Both the position numbers and the translations under genes were made by a program. This document shows positions 1 through 10,400 of a stretch of 64,000 nucleotides of DNA, piece after piece. Under the pieces are notes generated by a model, which was given only the letters and a program-made list of their open reading frames with translations, did no database searches and was not told the origin of the DNA. How positions within the stretch are numbered: position 1 is the stretch's first letter; every line of letters starts with the position of its first letter. Source of the stretch: Amyelois transitella (Eukaryota; Arthropoda; Insecta; Lepidoptera; Pyralidae); NCBI RefSeq assembly GCF_032362555.1, contig NC_083531.1, forward strand, positions 4,030,001-4,094,000, read 5' to 3'.

Positions 1-1074
1 GTATCTTTGACTCTGCAAAACGTTCATGAGCTAATTAATGTATCTGATATCATATGTTATCTCCATGATAATAAGTTAATTATTGTAGTAAAAGTTCCTC
101 TCGTTTTGCCTCAAACATATAATTTATTTCATTCTATCCCTTTACCTACCCCCTATAACAGCCAGACTCCTGATACTTATGTTCTAATTGCACCTAATAA
201 ACCATATTTGGCAATAACTGTAGATAGATTATTTTACTCACAATTTGATGATGTTAAAGAGTGTAAAGTGATACAAAACCAGTGTTACGTATGTGCGTTA
301 AAAAACGTTTACTCGTCTATAGCCAACCCAGTGTGTGAGACAGTACTGTTAACCGACGTAGTTCAAAAGTTACCCAAATCGTGTCAAACAAAACTCTTAC
401 ACGGCTCTATAGACTTCTTCCAGAAGATAACTAACGACAGGTGGATCTTCGTGCAATCAGAACCGGGTAAAGGACATATAACGTGTGAAAAGCCTTATTC
501 TAACGTAGACGAAATCTTGTTCGGAACTGGTATTTTACATCTACCCAAAACATGTCAAGCTTTTTATAAAACTTTATCTTTTAGTGCTACTGATACATTA
601 ACCTCTAACATATCTATTTCTATATCTAGTTATAATATTGTCAATGACGACTGTTGCGTCTCTAATAAGATAAACACTTCTATTTCTAAGCTACCGTTTG
701 TAAAACTTAATGAAGTAAATAACCTTGATTCTCTGCTACAAGCTAGTTTACATCTAAATGAATTTGAGAAAGAACTGAATAAAGTCCAACAACCCACTCA
801 TTTAGAAAAGTATAGCACTCATTATATCTCACTGATTTATGTAATTACAACTATAATATTGTTATACCTATTATATAAAAGTAGAAAATACATATGTTCT
901 CAAAGCTCGGGTTGTTGCATTAATATTTATAACCAATGTCATAATAAGAAAACCAAGAGAAGTGTTAAGTCAATAAAAGATATTTCACCTAGACCTGAGT
1001 ATACCTCAGACTCATCAGATAAAGAATCTGTGAGATCTTTACCAATACCTACAAAAAGGAATATCTTAGATTAA
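1..1074 (+). CDS. Env-like fusion glycoprotein of an insect LTR retroelement, C-terminal part
   Basis: The frame is open from base 1 to a TAA at 1072-1074, so the N-terminus is missing. About 357 residues remain. The ectodomain has many spaced Cys residues, then one strongly hydrophobic segment (about residues 273-291 of the visible part) and a basic, Ser-rich cytoplasmic tail of about 65 residues. This layout fits the F-protein-like env of errantiviruses, a type I membrane protein. The family assignment rests on Cys spacing, the single C-terminal membrane anchor and the LTR directly downstream, and was not checked by search. No stop or frameshift is seen in this part. Confidence 0.7.
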   Translation, partial: VSLTLQNVHELINVSDIICYLHDNKLIIVVKVPLVLPQTYNLFHSIPLPTPYNSQTPDTYVLIAPNKPYLAITVDRLFYSQFDDVKECKVIQNQCYVCALKNVYSSIANPVCETVLLTDVVQKLPKSCQTKLLHGSIDFFQKITNDRWIFVQSEPGKGHITCEKPYSNVDEILFGTGILHLPKTCQAFYKTLSFSATDTLTSNISISISSYNIVNDDCCVSNKINTSISKLPFVKLNEVNNLDSLLQASLHLNEFEKELNKVQQPTHLEKYSTHYISLIYVITTIILLYLLYKSRKYICSQSSGCCINIYNQCHNKKTKRSVKSIKDISPRPEYTSDSSDKESVRSLPIPTKRNILD

Positions 1075-1420
1075 GTAAATAAAAAAAAATACTTACTGAT
1101 AACACTTCAATTATAGTTACTACTGATTTATTATATTACTTACTTAATAACTTTTATCGAATTTCTTATGCAAATTCTAATCTTAGACTTCATTAAGAGT
1201 GTATTAAAACTCATCCTATACTTTATCCTATATATATATATATAAAAAAAAAGCTTATATAAAGTTATAAACCTTATTATTAAATTAATTGTAATGTAAT
1301 ATTAAATACTTAGAATAAATATACTTAAGTAGACTTAAGTCTGTATTTTGAAAGAATGTCATGAGCCTCTAATTGTAATCTCTCATCCCTTCAGGTAATG
1401 TTCGATCTTAACGGGGGGGG

Positions 1421-1667
1421 TGTTACGATAGCATTTACCCCTAAATGTTATAAAATAATATCGCTGACGCATATTCACTGCATCAGCGACCTAGTTATTA
1501 CTACACATTTGTTTTAGCATGATTTGATTGAGTCAGTCCGTTCTCGACATTCTTTCCATATACAATTTCATAATTTAATTTCTATTCTTTGTATTTTGTT
1601 CTCAAAATAAACAATTTAATTATAAATTTCTTTTTTTAAAAAGAGACATTTTTCGGACCCCGTAACA
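1421..1667 (+). repeat. 3' LTR (247 bp)
   Basis: Begins TGTTACG and ends CGTAACA, a perfect 7-bp terminal inverted repeat, and directly follows a run of eight G. An AATAAA-type signal lies near 1606. The flanking GTAC at 1668-1671 may be the target duplication, but the other side is outside the window. Confidence 0.75.
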
Positions 1668-2395
1668 GTACGTCACGCTTTTACATGAAGGTACTAGATA
1701 CCATCTGATCATGGTAAAAACTGCCAAATACAATTTTTTTATTCATTATTATAGGATACTTCATATCGCTTAATAATTGTCAAAACGTTTGGTTTCACAA
1801 CATTGGGTGACGTCAAATAAATTACTTAAAACTAAGTTTACTGCCGGTCGGAAAAGTTTTAACTGGCTCTCTTCGGAAAAACGCGTGTTGTCTAGTGAGA
1901 ACTTGTTTTAACTGATATTTAATTTTGAGCATTAGTTAATTCTAGTTTTAACAAAGGCAGTAAAAACTAGTTCTAACTAGGGAAAACGCGTTCTATCTGA
2001 AAACTAGTTTTAACTGTAACATATATATATATATTATGAATTGCCCTTGACGTAAGTAGTTTAATTGCCTATTCCTAATGAAGAGATGGAGTGGTCATAT
2101 ATTTTTGTTCTTAAAACCGAAGCGGAAATTCCTTGTTACGTACAACCCCCCGGGTGAAGCTGTGTGGGGAATCCTGGCACTGAGTGTGCTAGCTTACCCA
2201 GTAAAAACCCATCTGGAACTGTTTGCCTGCCATTTTGAAGGCATCATCGACTTTGCATTCTACCATGATGCCTTATGGCTCCCCGGCGCGACTTTACCGG
2301 GGATCTTATCTTACCACCCAGCATGGTCTTGTTCAGGTCCTGGTGGACATAAACCTACCGTAACTCATTAACGTAAACTTCTAAGTAAATAAATA
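1668..2395. other. Non-coding stretch with an old P-type repeat
   Basis: 1733-1850 matches the tail and body of the P2 short repeat (minus). The rest, including an open frame at 2078-2371, shows no recognisable domain and I assign it nothing. 1860-2035 has several diverged copies of an ACTAGTTTTAACT-like motif. Confidence 0.5.
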
Positions 2396-2556
2396 TATAC
2401 GGGACAAATTACACAGATCGAGTTAGCTTCGAAGTAAGTTCGAGACTTGTGTTTCGAGATACTCAACGATACTATATTTTATAATAAATACTTATATAGA
2501 TAAACATCCAAGATCCAGGCCAATCAGAGAAAATTCGTTTGTCATCACACCCTTCT
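2396..2556 (-). repeat. tRNA-derived SINE (T family), truncated
   Basis: Only the 3' body is present: the GGGACAAATTACACAGAT end through the 'CCAGGCCAATCAGAGAAA' segment. The tRNA-like head is missing. Confidence 0.75.
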
Positions 2557-2972
2557 AAAACTTCTAAGTTTCAATTATTATTATTTTTTTTTTCAGATCA
2601 CGCGTGATTCGAAAGACGTACACTCCAGCCTAGCATGGTCTTATTATGATGATACTTTATAGTATAGCGTGATATACTTAACGCCATTAAATAACTATAT
2701 TAATATTCTTTATTTCCTTAAAATCCCCTGTCGAACTAACATTGTCCATAGCTACTGAATTTTAAAAAAGTAGCCTGGTTAGTTTGAGAATGCCTATCAA
2801 TACAGTCCATACTTCAATAACTCCCTTTACTTATGAAGTACCTCAAGTACCTGATGTAATAAAGAGACTTACATAAGATTTAATTGATCCGCGATTGCGT
2901 ACATAAAGTATATACCTGAGTATAAAGTGCCGTAATTTCACCAAAAGTTTTCTTTACATACCACAATCTACC

Positions 2973-3065
2973 TACATACATACATATGGTTACGTCTATA
3001 TCCCATGCGAGGTAGACAGGGCCAACAGTCTTGAAGACTAAATGGCCACGTTCAGCTATTTGGCT
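2973..3065 (-). repeat. R-family short repeat, 3' fragment
   Basis: Starts with the CATACATACATA tail, followed by the conserved 'GGTAGACAGGGCCAACAGTC' block. Confidence 0.75.
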
Positions 3066-3274
3066 AATCTACCTACGATTATGTAATATGAACTAGGTTA
3101 CTCTGCAAGGGTTGCGGAGGCCAGTTTCATTTATAGGTTTTACATAAAGCATTTCCATGAAAGGAAATTGGCAACACCGCGTTACGTACCTACATCAATC
3201 AATGTCAACAACAATTGTATCTGACCGATAACCCTCAAAAATTGACAACTGACGATTGATACTGATATTGACAT

Positions 3275-3893
3275 ACATACATACATACATACAATCACGC
3301 CTCTTTCCCGGAGGGGTAGGCAGAGACTACCTCTTTCCACTTGCCACGATCTCTGCATACTTCTTTCGCTTCGTCCACATTCATAACTCTCTTCATACAA
3401 GCTCGGCGGTTTCGGGTACTTTTGACCTGACCCTTTACCAGGACGTCCTTAATTTGATCAAGATACGTTCGTCTAGGTCTTCCCACTCCGACCTTTCCCT
3501 CCACACTCTCCTTGTATATCTGCTTAGTCAACCTGCTTTCATTCATCCTCTCCACATGACCGAACCATCTTAACATACCCTTTTCTATTCCTGTAACTAC
3601 ATCTTCTTTCACATCACAACATTCCCTTATCACGCTGTTCCTTATCCTGTCACTCAATTTCACACCCATCATACTCCTTAACGCTCTCATTTCCACTGCA
3701 TTTATTCTGCTTTCATGCTTCTTTTGCCATACCCAACTTTCACTCCCATACATTAATGTCGGGACCAACACGCCCCTGTGCACAGCCAGTCGAGCCTTTT
3801 TGGATAGTTTCTGACTGCTCATAAAGGCATGCAAAGCTCCATTCACCATGTTCCCCGCGTTCACTCTCCTTTCAATATCACTATCATATTGAC
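3275..3893 (-). mobile_element. RTE-like non-LTR retrotransposon, 5'-truncated 3' end
   Basis: On the minus strand this encodes about 190 residues of the region following the reverse-transcriptase core, with an open frame 3295-3864, and ends in a (TATG)n tail (here CATACATA at 3272-3295). Landmarks include 'VPTLMYGSESW', 'RIRNSVIRECCDV' and 'RRTYLDQIKDVL'. Retention of a long frame suggests a fairly young fragment. The clade is inferred from the C-terminal pattern and microsatellite tail; it could be another LINE clade with similar C-terminus. Confidence 0.75.
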
Positions 3894-4042
3894 ATAAGCT
3901 ACCTTTAAGCTATTGACAGTGACAGTTCAAAACAAAACTCAGAATACTAATAAGGAAAAAAAATACATACAATTTCTAAGTGGAATAGTGTACTTTCTGC
4001 ATTGATATTGCTATAGTTTATTCTATCTCAGAAATAGCTACT

Positions 4043-4138
4043 ATAGCGGCTTGTCGCGCCTGGCTAGCGGTGGACGTACGCTTTTTAACGATCGGGGGAG
4101 CCCTCCAACCGGTGTATGAGAGGATTACCGACATTCCT
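4043..4138 (+). pseudogene. Gene E: damaged first half of a ZAD domain
   Basis: Reading from 4043 gives 32 codons ending at a good donor (CCT|GTAAGTG), aligned end to end with the first ZAD exon of gene D (60414-60512). Two faults are visible. The position of the start Met is ATA (4043-4045), and the second zinc-binding Cys of CRxC is Trp (TGG, 4061-4063). An acceptor-like TCTCAG at 4026-4031 could make it an internal exon instead. The second ZAD half, expected before 4620, is not found; repeats occupy the space. Most likely the remnant of a ZAD zinc-finger gene belonging to the finger exon at 4621. Confidence 0.6.
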
Positions 4139-4179
4139 GTAAGTGTAGCCAACCTTGTGAGCCCTGTCCTTCGCTACTG

Positions 4180-4392
4180 AAGAGTAATAGAATAGATTTA
4201 TTTTCAAAATTGGATACAAGGTATCACTTATTGACGTCACATAACTTAAATCTAATTATAACTACTACCGCTTCCAAAGCGCATGTGTAGAATAAGCGGC
4301 GGAACAAACTACACTGCAGCATTTTCATCGGACGTCAATTTACAAATATAGATCTCCTAAATCTATATTGTGGACGAATGCACATTGTCTTC
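4180..4392 (-). repeat. P1-type short repeat
   Basis: Runs from the ATAGAATAGATTTATTTTC tail to the 'GAATGCACATTGTCT' end. Other P1 copies: 40328-40582, 42090-42203, 52484-52612, 61797-62015; tails only at 8854-8900, 19866-19912 and 20630-20680. Confidence 0.75.
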
Positions 4393-4429
4393 ATAATGAT
4401 GCACTTATGATACTACACTAATGATGGAA

Positions 4430-4535
4430 AAGTAGAAGTGGGAAGACCTAGACGAACGTATCTTGATCAAATTAAGAACGTCCTGGCAAAAGGTCAGGCC
4501 GAGAGTACCCGAAACCGCCGAGCTTGCTTTAAGTT
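4430..4535 (+). repeat. Internal RTE-like LINE fragment
   Basis: Encodes 'GRPRRTYLDQIKNVLAKG' and following residues of the LINE C-terminus, without the 3' tail. Confidence 0.7.
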
Positions 4536-4620
4536 AAGAATTGATCTAACTTATTTTTGCTTTAGCCGGCAAAGTATGTTAGCTGCCTCTCATATATCCT
4601 GTTATAAGGCACTTCCACAG

Positions 4621-5066
4621 GTGAGAAACCTTACGAATGCGACGTGTGCCCTTACAAGGCGGCTATAAAGAATACTCTGATAAAGCACAAGAAGCAACAT
4701 ACAGGTGAGAAACCATACGTGTGTGATGTTTGCCAGAGAAAGTTCCATTACGACACGAATTTAATCAGCCACATGAGAACTCACACCGGCCAGAAGCCCT
4801 ACAAGTGCGATGTTTGCAAACACAAATTCAGCGCTAGATATTCATTGTTACGACATTACATAACTCACACAGGCGAGAAACCTTACGAATGTTGTTTTTG
4901 CCAACAAAGGTTTTGCGATAAAAGAAACTTGTCTAGGCACGAGAAAATACACACTGATTTGAGACCTTTTAATTGTGAATTCTGTAAACAGTGGTTTAAA
5001 GATGACAGGAGTTTGTTATTGCACTCTGTTATTCATAAAAATGATGTTTCAATGGGTAAGGAATAG
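4621..5066 (+). CDS. Gene E terminal exon: five C2H2 (Kruppel-type) zinc fingers
   Basis: Follows an acceptor at 4610-4620 (CACTTCCACAG) and reads through five fingers with CxxC-x12-HxxxH spacing, joined by TGEKP-like linkers, to TAG at 5064-5066. The first Gly codon would be split by the intron, as in the finger exon of gene D. Likely DNA-binding nuclear protein. An in-frame donor-like GTAAGG at 5055 leaves open a further exon. AATAAA at 5277-5282 is a possible polyadenylation signal. The fingers are intact although the ZAD exon upstream is damaged, so the gene may be a pseudogene with a preserved end or may use an exon outside the window. Confidence 0.65.
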
Positions 5067-5079
5067 TATTTTTATCGTA

Positions 5080-5205
5080 CATACTTATAGTCACGTCTAT
5101 ATCCCTTTCGGAGTAGACAGAGTCAACAGTCTTGAAAAGACTGCAAGGTCACGTTTAGCTTCACGGCTTTGTGAAGGAATTGAGATTCAAATAGTGACAG
5201 GACGA
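5080..5205 (-). repeat. R-family repeat, 3' fragment
   Basis: Diverged copy with 'AGTCACGTCTATATCCCTTT' near the tail and a small deletion in the middle. Confidence 0.65.
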
Positions 5206-5624
5206 TCCCAAGTGTACCATTAGCTTTTCCCTTGAATGGCTTTTCTTGGCACGTGAAGAGAATCGGCAGAGATCGAAATAAAAACAATATTAGAAATGAA
5301 ATTTTATTTATTTTCACTTATTTTGTAAATAATACTCTACTGGAATCAAAATAATAAATACTGATACAAATAATGTTGCATTTATATCTTAATTAAATGT
5401 TTTACACGACCGTATCAACAAATATGGCTGTGTCCGTTTATCAGATTGAGAATATAAATTGAAAATCTTGCACGCAATTATTTCTTACTACTATATACAT
5501 TACAATTCGAGTTACATTATTCCACATACAAACACACACAAACATTATCACACCACACAGTTATACAAAATGCATTGTGTTTTTTTTTATTAAATATATT
5601 TATTACTAACATTTTTTATACTAA

Positions 5625-5889
5625 TCTATACTAATATTATAAAGCTGAAGAGTTTGTTTGTTTGTTCGTTTGTTTGAACGCGCTAATCTCAGGAACTACA
5701 GGTTCGAATTGAAAAATTATTTTTGTGTTGAATAGACCATTTATCGAGGAAGGCTTTAGGCTATATAACATCACGCTGCAACTATAATGGAATATGTGAA
5801 AAAAAAACGGGGAAAATTTTTCACTATTAAGGGCCTCAATGATGCCCAAAATAACTATTCCACGCGGACGGAGTCGCGGGCACAGCTAG
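5625..5889 (+). mobile_element. Helitron-like non-autonomous element (H1)
   Basis: Starts TCTATACTAATATTATAAAG, ends GGGCACAGCTAG, and sits between A (5624) and T (5890). TC...CTRR ends inserted in AT are the helitron hallmark; no coding capacity. Further H1 copies: 10944-11178 (-), 44463-44736 (+), 55906-56184 (-), 57612-57896 (-). Confidence 0.7.
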
Positions 5890-5924
5890 TGTTGTAATAC
5901 AATAATATCGACTTTGACACGGGC

Positions 5925-6095
5925 CGAAAAGATCATGGTTGGACGTCGCAAAAGATGGCGTACGAGCCAATGGAGTGAAATCCGAGGGCGCCAAAAACCG
6001 AGGGAAGGAGAAGGAAGTATGCAGAGATCGTGGCTAGTGGAAAGATGTAGTCTCTGCCTACCACTCCGGGGAAAAGGCGTGATTTTATGTATGTA
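5925..6095 (+). repeat. RTE-like 3' tail joined to unrelated 5' sequence
   Basis: 6015-6095 is the LINE 3' end (GTATGCAGAGATCGTGGC to the TATG tail). 5925-6010 is a GC-rich segment, absent from the other copies, that reads as a basic peptide; its origin is not recognised. Confidence 0.55.
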
Positions 6096-6112
6096 TCTAC
6101 TAAAAACTTGTA

Positions 6113-6290
6113 TTACATACATACATATGGTCACGTCTATATGCCTTGCGGGTTAGACAGAGCCAACAGTCTTGAAGAGACTTAATGGCCACGTTCAGCT
6201 ATTTGGCTTAATGATAGAATTGAGATTCAAATAGTGATAGGTTGCTAACCCATCGCCTAAAAAAGAATCCAAGTTTGTAAGCCTATGTAT
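6113..6290 (-). repeat. R-family repeat
   Basis: From the CATACATACATATGGTCACG tail to the 'CCCAAG/CCAAGTTTGTAAGCC' segment; the 5' head is missing. Confidence 0.8.
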
Positions 6291-6941
6291 TACAAATAAA
6301 TAAATAATCATTAAAATACTGAGATTCGAATAAATAAACTTCTCAAAATTATACCTATACATATAAAGCATAAAATTTTAGAATAAACTCATATATAATC
6401 AGGCAAGTTTATCATTATTCACTAACGACTAACTTTATTGTAAGATCGGAAAAAATACGATAAACTGAGATCATTCCTAACGGAACGGAGAGAGAGGAAC
6501 AGTCTTTATTATAATTCTAGATATTAACATATTTTGTTAACAAAAACTGTTAGTTCTCCTAAAAGAAAACAAAATTGCCCTACATATTATTAATCGCGCA
6601 ATCTGTCATACTCGACTTGCACTCACACACATTAGTGTTGGTACCAACGAGCCTGGCTTCACATTAAAATAGTAATGTTATTTGCCACCAACTTTCAACG
6701 TGCTTGTTACGCCACACTCAACTTACACTCCCACATATTAGTGTTGGTACCAACACGCCTCTATGCACACTACAATATTATTTTTACTCTCTATACAGCC
6801 GAACGTGTCCTTTCAATCTTATCGAGACTGCCGGCTCCGTCTACCCCGCGAGAGATAAATACGTTAAGACAATTCACTCACCTACATTAGTGTTGCGACC
6901 AACGCGCCTCTACGGACATCACAATATTTAAATTATTCATA

Positions 6942-7192
6942 CATAATTGCTTGCGGGGTAGACATGACCAACAGTCTTTAAAAGACTGATAGGCCACGTT
7001 CAGCTGTTTGGCTTTATGATGGAATTGAGATTCAAATAGTGACGGGTTGCTAGCCCATCGCCTAAAAGAAGAATCCCAAGTTAATAAGCCATCTATCTAT
7101 CTTTATTTATATCTTTTACGACATCCATGGAAACGAGATGTAATGGTCCTATTCTTTTTTTCTTTTACTGGTGCCGGGAACCACACGACACT
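6942..7192 (-). repeat. R-family repeat, near full length
   Basis: Includes the head 'GTGCCGGGAACCACACG' (read on plus) just downstream of the gene A stop codon; the gene A 3'UTR therefore probably contains it. Confidence 0.8.
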
Positions 7193-7241
7193 CTAAAATT
7201 ATTCGCCTACCAACTTTATAATTTGTTCCTCCATCCTCCAC

Positions 7242-7415
7242 TCAGTCCTCCATGCTGACGGCGCACTTCTGCCAGTCGTCCCTGGCCCGCGCCCTGGCCC
7301 TCTTCGGCCAGGGCTTCTTCAGGTGCACGTGCTCCACGTGAGCGCGCTGCTCGCCCGTCGTGGTGAAGCATTTGCCGCAAGTGTCGCATTTGTAAGGTTT
7401 GAGGCCCGTGTGGAT
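7242..7415 (-). CDS. Gene A exon 16: finger 10 end, finger 11 and C-terminus
   Basis: IHTGLKPYKC..., finger 11, then HLKKPWPKR and an Arg/Ala-rich end; TGA at 7244-7242. Confidence 0.85.
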   Translation of the reverse strand: MHTGLKPYKCDTCGKCFTTTGEQRAHVEHVHLKKPWPKRARARARDDWQKCAVSMED

Positions 7416-10400
7416 CTGATAATATATAATTAACATACATACATAAAGTCATATAGTCAAAAAGTTGAGCAAGTGAAAGAGTTTGTATATCTAGGATCAA
7501 AGTTTACATCAGATGGCACGTGTGATAGTGATATTGAAAGGAGAGTGAACGCGGGGAACATGGTGAATGGAGCTTTGCATGCCTTTACGAGCAGTCAGAA
7601 ACTATCCAAAAAGGCTCGACTGGCTGTGCATAGGGGCGTGTTGGTCCCGACATTAATGTATGGGAGTGAAAGTTGGGTATGGCAAAAGAAGCACGAAAGC
7701 AGAATAAATGCAGTGGAAATGAGAGCGTTAAGGAGTATGGTTAAGGAGTTGGGTGTGAAATTGAGTGACCGGATAAGGAACAGCGTGATAAGGGAATGTT
7801 GTGATGTGAAAGAAGATGTAGTTACAGGAATAGAAAAGGGTATGTTGAGATGGTTCGGTCATGTGGAGAGGATAAATGAAAACAGGTTGACTAAGCAGAT
7901 ATACAAGGAGAGTGTGGAGGGAAAGATTGGAGTGGGAAGACCTAGACGAACGTATCTTGATCAAATTAAGGACGTCCTGGTAAAGGGTCAGGTCAAAAGT
8001 ACCCGAAACCGCCGAGCTTGCATGAAGAGAGTTATGAATATGGATGAAGCGATGGAAGTATGCAGAGATCGTGGCAAGTGGAAAGAGGTAGTCTCTGCCT
8101 ACCCCTCCGGGAAAGAGGCGTGATTTTATGTATGTATGTATGTAAAAATTTATATTTAACAAAAAAAAAATTTAATATCAATTATTATGATACCGTGCCG
8201 TGCGGTGTGGTTTCCGGCACCGTTAGAAAAGAATAGGGCCACTACATCTCTTTCCCATGGATGCCGTAAAAGACGATTAAGGGATTGGCTTATAAACTTG
8301 GGATTCTTCTTTTAGGCGGCGGGCTAGCAACCTGTCACTATTTGAATCTCAATTTCTATCATTAAGCCAAACAGCTAACGTGGCCTATCAGTCTTCTAAG
8401 ACTGTTGGCTCTGCCTACCCCGCAAGGGATATAGACGTGATTATATGTATTATGATAAATTTCAAACGTCACTTAATAATTGCCATACTACATATATATA
8501 TGTTTGGTTTCACAATATTGTTTGACGTCAAATATATTGCTTAAAACTAAGTTAAGTGCCGCTTCCAAAGCGTAACTGCAGAAGAAGCGGTAACAAACTG
8601 CACAGCAGCATTTTCTTCGATAACTTCCATTATTATCTTGGTACAATTTGTGTGCACACATATTCCACCTCACGAGGCGTTAGAATTATATATTTTCTTT
8701 TATAATATAAGCAGCGTATGTAGGCTTTGTCTAATTACAACCATTATGTCCATATTTAATTGTAAAAGCCCGCGTGTCTAAGTTGAGACTCACAAGCCTG
8801 GATAGGTCGTGGCAAATGGACAGATGTAGTCTACCCCAAAGAGAATGGGGTATGACAGAATAGAAAAGATTTATTTTTAAAATTGGACACAAATTACTTA
8901 TATCACCCTCATGTGGAACACGAGGTTCGTCTTCTGCGTGAAACTCTTGTCGCAACGTTCGCATTTGAAACTCTCATTCGAAAAGGATCCTTATATGCTC
9001 TAGTGGTGCACTATAATTTCCCGAAATGCCTCCGAGAACGATAATCATACGAATGATTCGTACAACACATACATACTCTATCAGAAATATAAACAAACAG
9101 AATAGTAATAACTACTTAGTCCGTGTGTCAAAGTTAAGACTCACAAGTCTGGACACATACTTAATCCGTGTGTCAAAGTTAAGACTCATGAGTCTGACTA
9201 TATATATAAATAGTGACAATAAGGTCTGTCATACTCACAAACATATGCCTCCTACGATTGTTGAAGAACGCGAAGTGCTTCCCGCACAGCGGACACTCGT
9301 ACGTTGGCCGCGTGGCGCTGTGCACCCTCATGTGGAACACGAGGTTCGTCTTCTGAGTGAAACTCTTGTCGCAACGTTCGCATTTGAAACGTTTCTCGCC
9401 TGTGTGCACCCACATGTGGTCCTTGAGGAGGGCCATGCTCTGTTAAAGAAAAAAAAGAATAAAAAAAATATAAATATAAATACATACGGGACAAATTACA
9501 CAGATTGAGTTAGCCTCAAAGTAAGTTCCAAACTTGTGTTACGAGTAACTAACTCAATGAAACTATATTTTATAATAAATACTTATATGGATATAAACAT
9601 CCAAAAGACCCAGGCCAATCAGAAAAAGTTCTTTTCTCATCATGCCCTGGCCGAGATTCGAACCCGGGACCTCCGGTGTCACAGACAAGCGTACTACCGC
9701 TGAGCCACAGAGGCCGTCATACAGAATTCGAAAAGCGGTCAGCAATTTGAGAACCACTTGCCGTTCGGTTACCGGCACTTATAAAAACAAAAAAAAGAAT
9801 AGGGCCACTCCATTTGTTTCTCATGTCGATGTCGTAAAAGGCGACTAAGGGATAGGCTTATAAACTTGGGATTCTTCTTTTTAGGCGATGCTAGATGGCT
9901 AGCAACCTGTCACTATTTGAATCTCAATTCTAACATTAAGCCAAATTTAGCTGAGCATCGCCTTTCAGTCTTTTCAAGACAGTTTTTATGTAATTGTGTC
10001 ACATCTGTTTTTAAGTCCTTAAAAGGCTTTCTAGTTTGTTTGCAATTTGATACAAATCAAACTAGTTGGCCTTTGTTTTACTTATTCAGAAGACGCTGAT
10101 GGTTTATTCTGTATTCATAAATATTTATTATATTATAGTAAATTTAGTTGAATTATCTTTATTTAAATTATTGAGGTAGCCTTCCGGTTCGATTGCCATT
10201 TGATTTCAAGACAGTTAGGCCCTGTCTAGCCCGCAAGTAATACAGACGTGCGCGCCATTCACCTGGAACAGCCTGCCGCACTGTTCGCACATGCACGGCG
10301 TCTTCATCGCGGGGTACTTGGTTCGATTCTTGTCGGGGTGCGCTCGCCTGAAGTGCTGCGCGTACAAACGAAGGTCTCGCAGTTGGAGGCCGCACTGGGA

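Larger units (their letters stand above)
1..1667 (+). mobile_element. 3' end of an env-bearing (errantivirus-like) LTR retroelement
   Basis: The window opens inside an element running off the left edge. It contains the end of an env-like ORF (1-1074), an AT-rich 3' untranslated stretch (1075-1412), a G-tract at 1413-1420 suitable as polypurine tract, and a 3' LTR (1421-1667). This order (env, PPT, LTR) is that of insect errantiviruses. The 5' LTR, gag and pol lie outside, so completeness and LTR identity cannot be judged. An old or recent genomic copy, not evidence of infection. Confidence 0.8.

Noticed and set aside
1..1074. An integrated baculovirus as source of the env-like ORF
   Set aside because: The ORF is followed by a polypurine tract and LTR, so a retroelement explains it better.
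2078..2371. 97-residue plus-strand ORF
   Set aside because: No domain, no splice support, and surrounded by decayed repeats. I cannot say what it is.
5637..5849. ORFs of 60-80 residues inside helitron-like and R repeats
   Set aside because: Many copies give similar broken frames with no conservation of coding potential.
9640..9716. tRNA gene suggested by A- and B-box-like sequence (and the same at 16700, 33420, 43000, 52800, 56520)
   Set aside because: The boxes belong to a dispersed family with a conserved non-tRNA body and no complete cloverleaf, so they are tRNA-derived SINEs.
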